Part shown: positions 37,321 through 46,375 of the stretch, piece by piece
How positions within the stretch are numbered: the stretch's first letter is position 1
Layout of the letters: every line of letters begins with the position of its first letter
DNA from: Flectobacillus rivi
GTDB lineage: Bacteria > Bacteroidota > Bacteroidia > Cytophagales > Spirosomataceae
NCBI RefSeq assembly: GCF_030056655.1
Contig: NZ_JASHIE010000002.1
Location: 434,001-498,000, forward strand
Direction: 5' to 3'
Length of the DNA: 64,000 nt
Program-made: the position numbers and the translations under genes
The notes under the pieces: generated by a model
What the model was told of the DNA's origin: nothing
What the model saw: the letters and a program-made list of their open reading frames with translations, nothing else
Database searches by the model: none

Positions 37321-38088
37321 ATGAAATTCTATAAATATCAAGGTGCTGGAAATGACTTTGTCGTGATTGATGACCGCGATAAAAGCTTTCCTGTTTCTCA
37401 AGAATTAATTGCTCAAATGTGTCATCGTCGTTTTGGTATCGGTGCCGACGGATTGATGCTTTTGCAGAGTGACGAGCAATATGACTTCCGAATGGTCTAT
37501 TTCAACTCTGATGGTACCGAAGGCTCTATGTGTGGCAATGGTGGTCGTTGCTTGGTGCGTTTTGCACATGATTTGGGCGTTATTGGCGACCAAACTACGT
37601 TTATTGCCGTCGATGGAGAACATGAGGCATCTGTAAACCCTGCTACCATTTCATTGAAAATGATTGATGTAAAAGGTGTTGAAAAAACCGAAAAATACGA
37701 CTTTATGAACACAGGTTCTCCACACTATGTCGAATATGTGGAAAACCTTGCGGAATATGATGTTTATTCACACGGAAAAGGTATTCGTTACGGTGAACCT
37801 TTTGTGAGTAAAGGCGGAACCAATGTAAACTTTGTAGAAGTTACAGGTCCTAACGCTCTTTCGGTACGCACTTATGAGCGTGGCGTTGAAGACGAGACGT
37901 ATGCTTGCGGAACAGGCGTTACAGCTTGTGCTTTATCGGCAAATCTTCGTTTAGGATTTGAAAATGCCATCGACGTAAAAGTATTGGGAGGGGATTTAAG
38001 AATTGAATTTACCAAAACTGGTGAAGATAGTTTCGAAAATGTTTACCTCATTGGTCCAGCAGTAAAAGTATTTGAAGGAGAATATTAG
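37321..38088 (+). CDS. dapF: Diaminopimelate epimerase
   Basis: 255 residues from the ATG at 37321 (MKFYKYQGAGNDFVVID), which matches the family N-terminus. The open frame extends back to 37162, but that part is repeat DNA. The two catalytic cysteines are in CGNGGRC (C71) and YACGTGVTA (about C199). It converts LL- to meso-diaminopimelate for peptidoglycan and lysine synthesis by a two-base mechanism, in the cytosol. The downstream intergenic region holds repeat family 1, copy B. Confidence 0.97.
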   Translation: MKFYKYQGAGNDFVVIDDRDKSFPVSQELIAQMCHRRFGIGADGLMLLQSDEQYDFRMVYFNSDGTEGSMCGNGGRCLVRFAHDLGVIGDQTTFIAVDGEHEASVNPATISLKMIDVKGVEKTEKYDFMNTGSPHYVEYVENLAEYDVYSHGKGIRYGEPFVSKGGTNVNFVEVTGPNALSVRTYERGVEDETYACGTGVTACALSANLRLGFENAIDVKVLGGDLRIEFTKTGEDSFENVYLIGPAVKVFEGEY

Positions 38089-38166
38089 GAAGTATGAGTG
38101 ATGAATTGTGAGAGATGAGTCTTCCCAAGTTTTAAGGTTGGGTTTATTCTCCTCATTTTCATCAAT

Positions 38167-38357
38167 ATGAGTCATCCCGAATTTAGCGATTTAGTGATTT
38201 AGCGAGTGAGTGATTATGTAAAAAGCAGTAGAGACGCAATGATTGCGTCTTAAGCCAAGTCATATCTAGTCTAGTAGCATCAAAAAAGCGGTCGAAAACT
38301 ATTTTTCGACCGCTTTTTTGATAAAAATCCCAATACTAAAAATTCGGGATGACTCAT
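38167..38357. mobile_element. MITE-like repeat family 1, copy B
   Basis: About 190 bp with inverted ends (ATGAGTCATCCCGAATTT and its complement), the same internal AGACGCAA/TTGCGTCT repeat (38232-38250) and a perfect 20-bp-stem hairpin (38279-38322). The left arm contains 8-nt near-tandem units (TAGCGATT/TAGTGATT). Parts of the element recur in inverse orientation just outside its right end (38358-38420). Confidence 0.72.
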
Positions 38358-38426
38358 GTTTGATGCTACTATGCTAGAATACAAAATTTAATATAATCAC
38401 TCAGTCGCTTCAATCTTTAAATTCAT

Positions 38427-38942
38427 TTATACCCCTCTCAAAACAACATATAAATATCCATCATAACATCGTCCTTCTTTGATGATTGATTTTGGCTGAA
38501 TGGATTCCAGTTGGTACCCTCCTCTTTCTAGCACTTTTTGCGATGCTTTGTTAGTATCAAATACACCTGCAAAAATTCGTTGAATCTGTGGAAAATGCTC
38601 GAATGTATAAGTCGTCATTTGCTTAAGAGCCTCAGACATAATACCTTTCCCCCAATATTCTTCACCAAGCCAATACCCTATTTCGGCTTGACACTCATAA
38701 ATATCCTGCCCCAAAATTATACCGATACATCCCACTGCAGCATCATCGACGCATATAGCCAACGACGTGTAGGGTGGTTTTTGACTTTTGTTAAAATCAA
38801 TCCACCAAACAGCATCATCATGCGTATAAGGGCTGGGAAAGATATTTCTCAAATACTTGGCAACATTGGGATTATTGGCGTGTTTGACCAGAGCGTTTTC
38901 ATCTCCTTCTCGAAATGCTCTGAGTGTAAATATTGTGGACAT
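38427..38942 (-). CDS. GNAT family N-acetyltransferase (RimJ/RimL-like)
   Basis: 171 residues. Acetyltransf_3-type fold with EIGYWLGEEYWGKGIMSEAL (about 90-110), the acetyl-CoA loop, and IFAGVFDTNKASQKVLERGGYQLE (about 130-155). It is likely to acetylate an amine or protein N-terminus; the substrate is unknown. It stands alone, divergent from the TMTC-like gene. Confidence 0.88.
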   Translation of the reverse strand: MSTIFTLRAFREGDENALVKHANNPNVAKYLRNIFPSPYTHDDAVWWIDFNKSQKPPYTSLAICVDDAAVGCIGIILGQDIYECQAEIGYWLGEEYWGKGIMSEALKQMTTYTFEHFPQIQRIFAGVFDTNKASQKVLERGGYQLESIQPKSIIKEGRCYDGYLYVVLRGV

Positions 38943-39029
38943 ACGACGTTTTCTGGTTTCTTTATTTCTTTAGCGACTCTCTGCCTTTCGGCACTATTCT
39001 CCTTTTACTAACAAATATTTCATTAACTT

Positions 39030-39062
39030 TTTGAAAATACGTATATTCAGGATTAGTATTTG
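39030..39062 (+). promoter_or_regulatory. Candidate sigma-A promoter for the TMTC-like gene
   Basis: TTTG at 39030-39033 and TAGTATTTG (one extra base relative to TAnnTTTG) at 39054-39062, with a 20-nt spacer, in the divergent region between the GNAT gene and the 39133 gene. Confidence 0.35.
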
Positions 39063-39132
39063 CTAGACTTTCATCAATAGCTTGTGATAAAATGCTTAAA
39101 AGTAGTTTGCAAAACTCATTTCCCATTATACT

Positions 39133-41028
39133 ATGTCCAAAAATCGTAAACCTGCCAAAACCATTGCTCAACCCAAACCTTCTGGCGCAAAACTCGAGAC
39201 AAATCTCGCTACTGATACCTCCACGTCTTGGCAATTTTATTTAGGAATTGTTCTGCTGTTGGTCATAGTACTTATTGCTTTTGTGGGTGGATTCAATCAT
39301 CAATTTGTAGACTGGGATGACCATGTGTATATCGAAAATAATTATTTGGTAACGCAACCTTCAGGGCATTGGTTAGAAGCTTGGAAGAGCCATGTGGCAC
39401 TCAACTATCACCCACTAACTATTTGGTCTTTGATGCTCAATGCCAGTATTTGGGGAAGTACTTCAGCCAAATCATTTATCGTGACAAACTATTTACTTCA
39501 TAGCATCAATGTATTGTTGGTAGGATATTTAGCCTTTTTACTCAGTAATAAAAATAAAATAGTTGCCTTGTGGGTAGCCCTCATCTACGGAATTCACCCA
39601 ATGCGTGTTGAGTCTGTAACGTGGGTATCTGAGCGCAAAGACGTCCTTTATGGGCTATTCTTTTGGGCTGCTTGTATTGTATACGTACAGTATTTACAGA
39701 AAAACAAAAACGCCAAATTAGTTTGGACATGGGTACTATTTGTTCTATCCTGTCTCTCAAAAGCACAAGCGGTGGTATTGCCTGTGGTTTTACTACTGTT
39801 GGATTATTGGTACGACAGAAAGTTGGAGCCTAAAGTATTAGTAGAAAAAATACCATTCTTTATGGCATCGTTGTTATTTGGACTAATCGCTGCTAATATT
39901 CAAGCAGGAGGTGATTTCCATGGGATGATACATGCTATTGGCGAACAAAAAACTGCCTTAGATTTGAAAGTATTTACCTTTAGTGAACGCCTCCAGTTTG
40001 CAGGATACGGCTTTATGATGTATTGCTATCACCTACTTTTACCATTACAACTCTCTCCTTTTTATCCTTACGAAAGTACTGGCACTCACGCGCAATTTTA
40101 TACTGTAGGGCTGGTTTTCACGATTGTTCTACTGATTTTAGCAGGGGTATTTTATAAAAAAAGTAAAACTTTCTTCTTTGGAATAGCCTTTTTTACCATA
40201 ACAGTAGCACTCGTTTTGCAATTTATCTCAGTAGGCGCAGCTATTATGGCTGACCGTTATACCTATATCCCATATTTTGGTTTGTTGTTGGCCATTGCAC
40301 TCGGCTTGGTATATATCCAACAAAAATCACCACAACTTGGACAAATCGTATGGACAATAGCCTTTTTATTTGGTGGTTTTTGTTTCGTCCAGACTAAAGC
40401 ACAAGTGGCTATTTGGGAAAACACAGGTACCTTGTTTGGCGCCATCATACAGCGTTACCCTGATGATTATCGTGCTTATTATACACTAGGGAAATATCAA
40501 GGTGAAAAAGAAGGAAAACTAGAGGAGTCTATTGCCAATAATCTTAAAGCAATTGAACTAGGTTATAAAGGCGATACTGGCCCTTGGGAAAACTTGGGAA
40601 CAGCCTACGGAATCAAAGGTGATACGCCAAAAGCGTTACAATATTTTGATGAAGCCATCAAAAGAGGCACCAAATCAGGCGAGACTTATATGAACCGAGG
40701 AATTGCCTATTTTACTCTTCAACAACCCCAAAAAGCTATTCCCGATTTTGAAAAATCCTTGACCATGCCAAATCGAAAAAAAGCTCAAGCATTAACGATG
40801 TTGGGGGCATCCTATATTTCAACAGGCAACCCTAAGAAAGCATTGGAAGTGTTAAACGAACTCATCAAATCGGAAACTCAAGTAGATTATTCGGCCTATC
40901 TCAATCGAGGTATTGCTCATCAGCAATTAGGACATAATGCTGAAGCCGAAGCTGATTATCGCGTTGTTTTAGCCCAACAACCCAACAACTCTGTAGCCTT
41001 GCAAAACCTTAAAATAATGGGCAAATAA
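39133..41028 (+). CDS. TMTC-like membrane protein: GT-C glycosyltransferase-type domain plus TPR repeats
   Basis: 631 residues. After a first helix (about 33-54) comes the acidic loop FVDWDDHVYIENN (D62, D63), resembling the catalytic loop of PMT/GT39-type O-mannosyltransferases, then HPMRVESVTWVSERKDVLYG (about 155) and about ten further helices. The C-terminal 200 residues are TPR repeats (about 425-631). This architecture matches TMTC-like bacterial proteins, suggesting transfer of a lipid-linked sugar to periplasmic proteins or glycans. No partner gene is adjacent. The activity is inferred. Confidence 0.78.
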   Translation: MSKNRKPAKTIAQPKPSGAKLETNLATDTSTSWQFYLGIVLLLVIVLIAFVGGFNHQFVDWDDHVYIENNYLVTQPSGHWLEAWKSHVALNYHPLTIWSLMLNASIWGSTSAKSFIVTNYLLHSINVLLVGYLAFLLSNKNKIVALWVALIYGIHPMRVESVTWVSERKDVLYGLFFWAACIVYVQYLQKNKNAKLVWTWVLFVLSCLSKAQAVVLPVVLLLLDYWYDRKLEPKVLVEKIPFFMASLLFGLIAANIQAGGDFHGMIHAIGEQKTALDLKVFTFSERLQFAGYGFMMYCYHLLLPLQLSPFYPYESTGTHAQFYTVGLVFTIVLLILAGVFYKKSKTFFFGIAFFTITVALVLQFISVGAAIMADRYTYIPYFGLLLAIALGLVYIQQKSPQLGQIVWTIAFLFGGFCFVQTKAQVAIWENTGTLFGAIIQRYPDDYRAYYTLGKYQGEKEGKLEESIANNLKAIELGYKGDTGPWENLGTAYGIKGDTPKALQYFDEAIKRGTKSGETYMNRGIAYFTLQQPQKAIPDFEKSLTMPNRKKAQALTMLGASYISTGNPKKALEVLNELIKSETQVDYSAYLNRGIAHQQLGHNAEAEADYRVVLAQQPNNSVALQNLKIMGK

Positions 41029-41057
41029 AAGTAATGAGTTGTGAGTTGTCCTTGCCT

Positions 41058-41103
41058 AAAGAGTAAAGTTTGCTTATCCCGTGAAATAACTTTACTCTTT
41101 TTC
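41058..41103 (+). terminator. Terminator after the TMTC-like gene
   Basis: A 13-bp stem (AAAGAGTAAAGTT / AACTTTACTCTTT) is followed by TTTCT. The rest of the 300-bp gap to the next gene holds nothing recognisable. Confidence 0.8.
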
Positions 41104-41329
41104 TACTTTTCCTTATTGTTATAGTTGTTATCTTTAGCCAATTCAATTTTTCTTCTTGTTGTTGACACTCTTTCCTTTAGGTTTTTACCCGAACAGATTT
41201 AAAGAAATATTTATCAAATTCTTGTTGTAAATCACATTTTGTGTCTTACTTTCCTAAAAAATAATGGTTCTAAGTAACATAAAAGTATTTAGAAAAGCGT
41301 TTTGTCAAGGGAGCAAACACTACATAGAT

Positions 41330-42361
41330 ATGAATAAAATATACCTTCTTACACTTTCATTAATACTGTTGTTGGGAAAGGCAGGACATGGACAGTCATT
41401 TTTATCTTTTGGTAAAAATAAATCTAGAAGTACAGAAAGTAAACTTTACGAAAAGCACTCTTCTGTGGCATTTGGCTTGGGAACAAGTCATTACTATGGT
41501 GACTTGGCGCCCTATTATCGTATTATTCCTTCTTTCACCCAAGATATCAGATGGAATGTAGGTGCCGAATGGGAACGCTATTTGTCTCCACATTGGGGCG
41601 TTCGAGTGGGTTTATCATGGATACGCATTGCTGGCGATGACAACAAATTTCAGGGTGTGGCAGGAATGGAAAGTTTTTTTATGCGAAACGCTCATTTCAG
41701 AAATGATGTGAAAGAATTGTCTGTGGTAGGTGTATATCAATTGGTCAAACAAAATCGCAACTATCGTGCTCGTACCAAGCTTATGCCTTATTTGTTTGCA
41801 GGAGTTGGGGTGTTTCATCATAACCCTATGGCAAAAGCGCCTCAAGGCATTAGTATTCCAGCAGGACAATGGACGAGTCTTCAGCCACTGGGTACCGAAG
41901 GACAAGGCTTACCAGGATATGCTTCTCCTTACAAGCTCATTTCGGTCAGTATTCCTGCGGGTATTGGTATCAATTATAAAGTGAATCAAAATTGGGATTT
42001 TGGAGTAGAATTTAGTCTGAGATATACGCTAACAGATTATCTAGACGATGTAGGAGGACCTTATGTTTTGCCCCAAGATGTTCAAGACCCCAATACCTTG
42101 GCATTTAGTCACCGAGAATTAGAAAGCACATCCATCACTACGGGTCGTGACCGTTTACCAGAAATTCGTCAGTGGTTTGTTAATGCAGGTTTTACAGCAT
42201 ACGCCGACCCAAATACCCCCATTAATCCAAGAGATGCGGCGGTATTTTACAGTGGTAATTCTCGTAATGCGACAGGAAATATAAACGATAGTTTTTTAAT
42301 GACTCGTATCAAGCTAGTTTATCACTTGATGCCAGCTGTAAAATGCCCTCCATTGAGATAA
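41330..42361 (+). CDS. DUF6089-type outer-membrane beta-barrel protein
   Basis: 343 residues from the ATG at 41330, which begins a proper signal peptide (MNKIYLLTLSLILLLGKAGHGQ); an in-frame ATG 22 codons earlier would bury it. The mature part starts with a basic linker, then the family pattern SVAFGLGTSHYYGDLAPY and WNVGAEWERYLSPHWGVRVGLSW, and continues as alternating barrel strands. It is a Bacteroidota outer-membrane protein of unknown role. Monocistronic, with terminators on both sides. Confidence 0.82.
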   Translation: MNKIYLLTLSLILLLGKAGHGQSFLSFGKNKSRSTESKLYEKHSSVAFGLGTSHYYGDLAPYYRIIPSFTQDIRWNVGAEWERYLSPHWGVRVGLSWIRIAGDDNKFQGVAGMESFFMRNAHFRNDVKELSVVGVYQLVKQNRNYRARTKLMPYLFAGVGVFHHNPMAKAPQGISIPAGQWTSLQPLGTEGQGLPGYASPYKLISVSIPAGIGINYKVNQNWDFGVEFSLRYTLTDYLDDVGGPYVLPQDVQDPNTLAFSHRELESTSITTGRDRLPEIRQWFVNAGFTAYADPNTPINPRDAAVFYSGNSRNATGNINDSFLMTRIKLVYHLMPAVKCPPLR

Positions 42362-42380
42362 TAAACCCTATTTTTTAGCA

Positions 42381-42425
42381 TAAAGGCGTTTTAGAATTCA
42401 AGTTCTAAAACGCCTTTATTTTTAA
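42381..42425 (+). terminator. Terminator after the DUF6089 gene
   Basis: A 16-bp perfect stem (TAAAGGCGTTTTAGAA and its complement) with a 6-nt loop, followed by ATTTTTAA. Confidence 0.9.
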
Positions 42426-42787
42426 TAAAAATCGTTGATAAAATCTCGAAGATTATGGTTTTTAGTTTGTTTTTGAAGCTAAAACGCTTAATTTAGTGTA
42501 AGCAATCGGCTCGATGAGCAGAGTACTGTGGCCCGAAATGTGAGGTCGGTTTGTTGATTTTAATAGATTTTTCAAGATTAATAGACTATATCCTTCGTAG
42601 TGTTATTGTATTTCTGCCTCTTTCCTGTCAAAATGCCTTAATTATTAACCCAAAAACAATCACAATTTTGACCACTATTCATAGAAGTGATGATTTAAGA
42701 GTATCTATCATATAAAAGTTTGTACGAGTCGTTTTTTTGCTTTTCAATGAAATTCTCATTTTTCAAATTTTTACATGTAGTGTATTT
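42426..42787. other. Intergenic region without recognised features
   Basis: No coding frame. A short, less AT-rich patch near 42505-42550 (CGGCTCGATGAGCAGAGTAC) could be an RNA stem region, but no known family was recognised. Confidence 0.4.
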
Positions 42788-42800
42788 CTATATGGTTAAT

Positions 42801-42960
42801 TAGGGTTGTACAAAGGATTTCAAACTATTGCAGATTGGGGATTTCTGATTTCGGAAATGAATTAAAATACCTTTATTTTTTACAAAATATAGAAGATTAT
42901 ACTTCCGAAATCCAACATCCGATATCCGAAATAAACAGTTTCATAACCCTTCGTACAGTA
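42801..42960. mobile_element. Palindromic repeat family 2, complete copy with flanking direct repeats
   Basis: 160 bp with inverted ends related to TACTGTACGAAGG and long inner palindromic arms (GATTTCTGATTTCGGAA ... TTCCGAAATCCAACATC). It is flanked on both sides by a perfect 13-bp direct repeat, CTATATGGTTAAT (42788-42800 and 42961-42973), which looks like a target-site duplication. It has no coding capacity. Confidence 0.75.
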
Positions 42961-43023
42961 CTATATGGTTAATAACTAATTTCTGTTAACGCTTTTCCAC
43001 TTTAGTCCCCCAACTGTGTTAAT

Positions 43024-45279
43024 ATGTCCGTAGAAGCTGTAGCGATAGACTTAGAATTAGAAAAGAAGGAAATCCTTAAACGGTACAGAAAATTACTCGC
43101 AAGTGCCAAGCCCTATCTTCGTGATAATGATGCCAAGTTAATCAAACAAGCATTTTTGATGTCGGTCGAAGCGCATAAACACATGCGTCGTAAATCTGGA
43201 GAACCTTATATCTACCACCCCATTGCGGTAGCGCAAATTTGTGTGGATGAGATAGGGCTAGGAGCCACGTCCATTATTTGTGCCTTGTTACACGATGTAG
43301 TCGAAGATACTGAAGTAACACTCGATGAAATTTCGGAGCAGTTCGGCTCCAAAGTTGCCAAAATTATCGATGGCTTAACCAAAATTTCAGGCGTATTTGA
43401 GCATGGTTCTTCTCAACAAGCAGAGAATTTCAGAAAAATGCTTTTGACGCTTTCTGACGACATCCGAGTAATCCTGATCAAACTTGCCGACCGCTTGCAT
43501 AATATGCGTACGCTCACAAGTATGGCGAGAGATAAACAATTAAAAATTAGCTCAGAAACTTTCTATCTGTATGCTCCTCTAGCACACCGCTTGGGTTTGC
43601 ATGCTATTAAATCTGAACTAGAAGACCTTTGTTTAAAATATACCGAACCAGAAGCTTATAAAGAAATAGCTAAAAGGCTCAAAGAGACCAAGGCATCCAG
43701 AGAGAAGTTTATCCAAAACTTTATTCGACCTATCGATAAAGGACTTCAGGATATGAGCTTCAAGCATGTCATAAAAGGACGCCCAAAATCTATTTATTCA
43801 ATTCATAATAAACTCAAAAAGAGCAATGTACCTTTTGATGAGATATATGATTTGTTTGCCGTTCGGGTTATTTTGGATGTTCCCAAAGAACAAGAAAAAG
43901 CGGCTTGTTGGGCGGTATATTCAATGGTGACTGACCATTACAAACCCAACCCTGACCGTTTGAAAGACTGGATCTCAAACCCTAAATCCAATGGATATGA
44001 ATCATTACATACCACTGTAATGAGTTCAGGGAAAAAAGGTCGCTGGGTCGAAGTACAAATCCGTACCACACGTATGGACGAGATTGCAGAAAAAGGCTTT
44101 GCCGCCCACTGGAAATACAAAGGCAACGATACTCGTACCAATAAGGCTTTTGAATCGTGGTTATCGCAGATTCGTGAAGCATTAGATTCTTCTGACAAAG
44201 CCCAACAGTCGGCCGTCGAATTGGTCGATGATATTCGTAGTAGTTTGTACAACGAAGAGGTATTTGTATATACGCCAAAAGGAAAACTTATCGTTCTCAA
44301 AGAGGGTGCTACGGCTTTAGACTTTGCTTTTGAAATCCACACAGAAGTAGGTGCTCGTTGTATCGGTGCCAAGGTCAACAATAAGTTAGTGCCATTGAGT
44401 TACAAACTCAAAACGGGTGATATCATTGAATGTATGACTTCGGCAAAACAAAAACCATCTGAAGATTGGTTAGGTTTTGTCGTAACCACCAAGGCCAAGT
44501 CACGTATTAAAGACTATATCAAAGAAGCCAACAAACAGCACGTAATTGTTGGGCGTGATATGGTAGAACATCGTTTGAAAATTCTTGGGGTAAATGTACT
44601 CACCTTAGAAGTGACCAATCAGCTAAGAGCCTACTTTAATGCCAAAGATGCCAATGATTTGTTCTATCGCTTTGGAAAAGGGTATATCCAACTCGATGAG
44701 CTAAAACGCTGGAAGTCTGACCGAGAATCCCATGAGCGTAAGCAAGCGGCTAAGAGTATTCAGGAGCCATTAACCAATACTAAAAACTTGGTAAAAGAGC
44801 TCAAGAAACTTCATGGCGACCGCAAAGATGCCGATGCTTTGTTGATTGGAGAAGATATGGATAAGATAGATTACACGCTAGCAAAATGTTGTAATCCAAT
44901 CGCCGGTGACGATGTATTTGGTTTTGTAACCATCAACGAGGGTATCAAAATTCACCGTACCAGCTGTCCTAATGCTCCTGAATTATTGTCAAGACATGGC
45001 GACCGCGTTCTAAAAGCAGTGTGGGCATCTAAGATAGAAATGTCTTTTGTGGCACATTTGATTATCAAAGGAACCGACCGTATGGGTTTGATGAACGACG
45101 TTACCAGAGTAATTTCTCAAGACTTGCAAGTCAATATTCAAAATCTTTCAATTGGTGTAAAAGATGGCATTTTTGAGGGAAAAATTGCATTGATGGTAAA
45201 CAATACGGGGCATCTAGAAAAATTGGTAAACTCATTAGAACAAGTAAGTGGCGTTGTAGAAATCGAGAGAGGGGAATAA
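43024..45279 (+). CDS. spoT: Bifunctional (p)ppGpp synthetase/hydrolase (RelA/SpoT homologue)
   Basis: 751 residues with all domains of a long RSH enzyme. The HD hydrolase shows HKHMRRKSGEPYIYHP and HDVVED (90-95). The synthetase has GRPKSIYSIHNK (about 262) and PKSNGYESLHT (about 319). A TGS domain (about 410-470), a zinc-finger/conserved-cysteine region (KCCNPIAGDD near 620) and an ACT domain (about 680-751) follow. Both catalytic sites look intact, so it should make and destroy the alarmone. Symbol rsh would serve equally. A repeat element lies immediately upstream and another downstream. Confidence 0.95.
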   Translation: MSVEAVAIDLELEKKEILKRYRKLLASAKPYLRDNDAKLIKQAFLMSVEAHKHMRRKSGEPYIYHPIAVAQICVDEIGLGATSIICALLHDVVEDTEVTLDEISEQFGSKVAKIIDGLTKISGVFEHGSSQQAENFRKMLLTLSDDIRVILIKLADRLHNMRTLTSMARDKQLKISSETFYLYAPLAHRLGLHAIKSELEDLCLKYTEPEAYKEIAKRLKETKASREKFIQNFIRPIDKGLQDMSFKHVIKGRPKSIYSIHNKLKKSNVPFDEIYDLFAVRVILDVPKEQEKAACWAVYSMVTDHYKPNPDRLKDWISNPKSNGYESLHTTVMSSGKKGRWVEVQIRTTRMDEIAEKGFAAHWKYKGNDTRTNKAFESWLSQIREALDSSDKAQQSAVELVDDIRSSLYNEEVFVYTPKGKLIVLKEGATALDFAFEIHTEVGARCIGAKVNNKLVPLSYKLKTGDIIECMTSAKQKPSEDWLGFVVTTKAKSRIKDYIKEANKQHVIVGRDMVEHRLKILGVNVLTLEVTNQLRAYFNAKDANDLFYRFGKGYIQLDELKRWKSDRESHERKQAAKSIQEPLTNTKNLVKELKKLHGDRKDADALLIGEDMDKIDYTLAKCCNPIAGDDVFGFVTINEGIKIHRTSCPNAPELLSRHGDRVLKAVWASKIEMSFVAHLIIKGTDRMGLMNDVTRVISQDLQVNIQNLSIGVKDGIFEGKIALMVNNTGHLEKLVNSLEQVSGVVEIERGE

Positions 45280-45280
45280 A

Positions 45281-45514
45281 GAATATTTCGGATTTGGGAT
45301 GTTTGATTTCGGATTTAAGATTTTTTAAAAACAATCCAGCATCCCATATTAGTACTGTACGAAGGATTTCCAACTATTACAGATTTGGGATTTCTGATTT
45401 CGGAAAAAGTAAAATATCTTGATTTTCGCAAAATATAAATAAAAAGGTAGGTTACATTTCCGAGATCCAACATCCGATATCCGAAATAGATAGTTCTTGT
45501 AATCTTTCGTACAC
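45281..45514. mobile_element. Palindromic repeat family 2, copy plus partial arm
   Basis: The full-length unit spans about 45353-45514, with ends TACTGTACGAAGG and CTTTCGTACAC. It is preceded by a partial arm (45281-45352, ATTTCGGATTTGGGATGTTTG). It occupies most of the gap between the RSH and Fur genes. No flanking direct repeat was seen for this copy. Confidence 0.68.
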
Positions 45515-45692
45515 TACTAATCTACGATACAGACTAAAGCTTTCTTATAAATTTCCATTTTAATGTGAAAATGAGTTATTTTGTATTAAAGAATAGATTT
45601 AGTCTAAAATTGAATCTTCATGAATTATTGAGTGTTTAGTTTTTGGACATTGAACCAGCTTTTCATAAACTAATCACCGAAGCCATTAAACA

Positions 45693-46193
45693 ATGCCATC
45701 AAACGCTAATTTGGAGGCTGTAAAGAAAATTTTTACAGCATATCTTGAAAATAAAGGGCTGAGAAAAACGCCAGAACGCTTTGCGATTTTGGAAGAGATT
45801 TACTCACGTGACGACCATTTTGATGTGGAGGAGCTTTATATTTCGATGAAGAATAAGAAGTATCAGGTTTCGCGTGCAACTGTGTATAATACCCTAGATG
45901 TATTAGTAGAATGTGATTTGGTTTCCAAACATCAATTTGGAAGAAATATTGCACAATACGAAAAATCTTATGGTCGTCGTCAACACGACCACTTGATTTG
46001 TACAGACTGTCACCATGTAACTGAATTTTGCGATCCACGTGTCCAAACAATTCAGTCGATGGTGGGCGAAATGCTACAATTCAATGTAATGCACCACTCT
46101 TTGATTTTTTATGGTTCATGTACCAAAACGGATTGTGAACATAAAAAAGCTCTTCAACAACAGCTTTCTGTTAATGGCGAATCCGACCATTAG
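45693..46193 (+). CDS. Fur family transcriptional regulator
   Basis: 166 residues. The winged helix (KTPERFAILEEI, YQVSRATVYNTLDVLVECDLV, about 22-80) is followed by the dimerisation domain with HDHLICTDCHHVTEF (about 97-111) and a second cysteine pair in YGSCTKTDCEHKK, the structural zinc site. Family members sense iron, zinc, manganese or peroxide; the sequence alone does not separate Fur from Zur or PerR. Monocistronic, upstream of purA but with its own hairpin in between. Confidence 0.9.
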   Translation: MPSNANLEAVKKIFTAYLENKGLRKTPERFAILEEIYSRDDHFDVEELYISMKNKKYQVSRATVYNTLDVLVECDLVSKHQFGRNIAQYEKSYGRRQHDHLICTDCHHVTEFCDPRVQTIQSMVGEMLQFNVMHHSLIFYGSCTKTDCEHKKALQQQLSVNGESDH

Positions 46194-46197
46194 AAAG

Positions 46198-46239
46198 GAA
46201 TTCTCTGAAGTATCATAAGTATAATACCTCAGAGAATTC
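46198..46239. terminator. Hairpin after the Fur family gene
   Basis: A 16-bp stem with one mismatch (GAATTCTCTGAAGTAT / ATACCTCAGAGAATTC) and a 10-nt loop, directly after the stop codon. No strong T-run follows. Confidence 0.55.
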
Positions 46240-46283
46240 TCAAATTTCCTCCATAGATAAGGGCTTTTCCTAATAAGATTAGT

Positions 46284-46291
46284 TATCTTTG
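46284..46291 (+). promoter_or_regulatory. Candidate -7 box for purA
   Basis: TATCTTTG matches TAnnTTTG exactly, about 85 nt before the purA start. The -33 element is not clear. The leader contains short inverted segments (CAGGC/GCCTG), but no purine riboswitch core was recognised. Confidence 0.4.
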
Positions 46292-46375
46292 CCTTTCATT
46301 TCGTACCGCAGGCAATGGCCTGTAAAATTTCGTAACTCTAAATACGGGCGTAGCCTGTGATACCAAGTAATAAAA

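Noticed and set aside
38962..39234. 90-codon minus-strand frame between the GNAT and TMTC-like genes
   Set aside because: It overlaps the start of the well-supported TMTC-like gene and its promoter; no family resemblance.
46292..46375. Possible purine-type riboswitch in the purA leader
   Set aside because: Short inverted segments exist, but the leader is under 85 nt and lacks a recognisable purine aptamer core.
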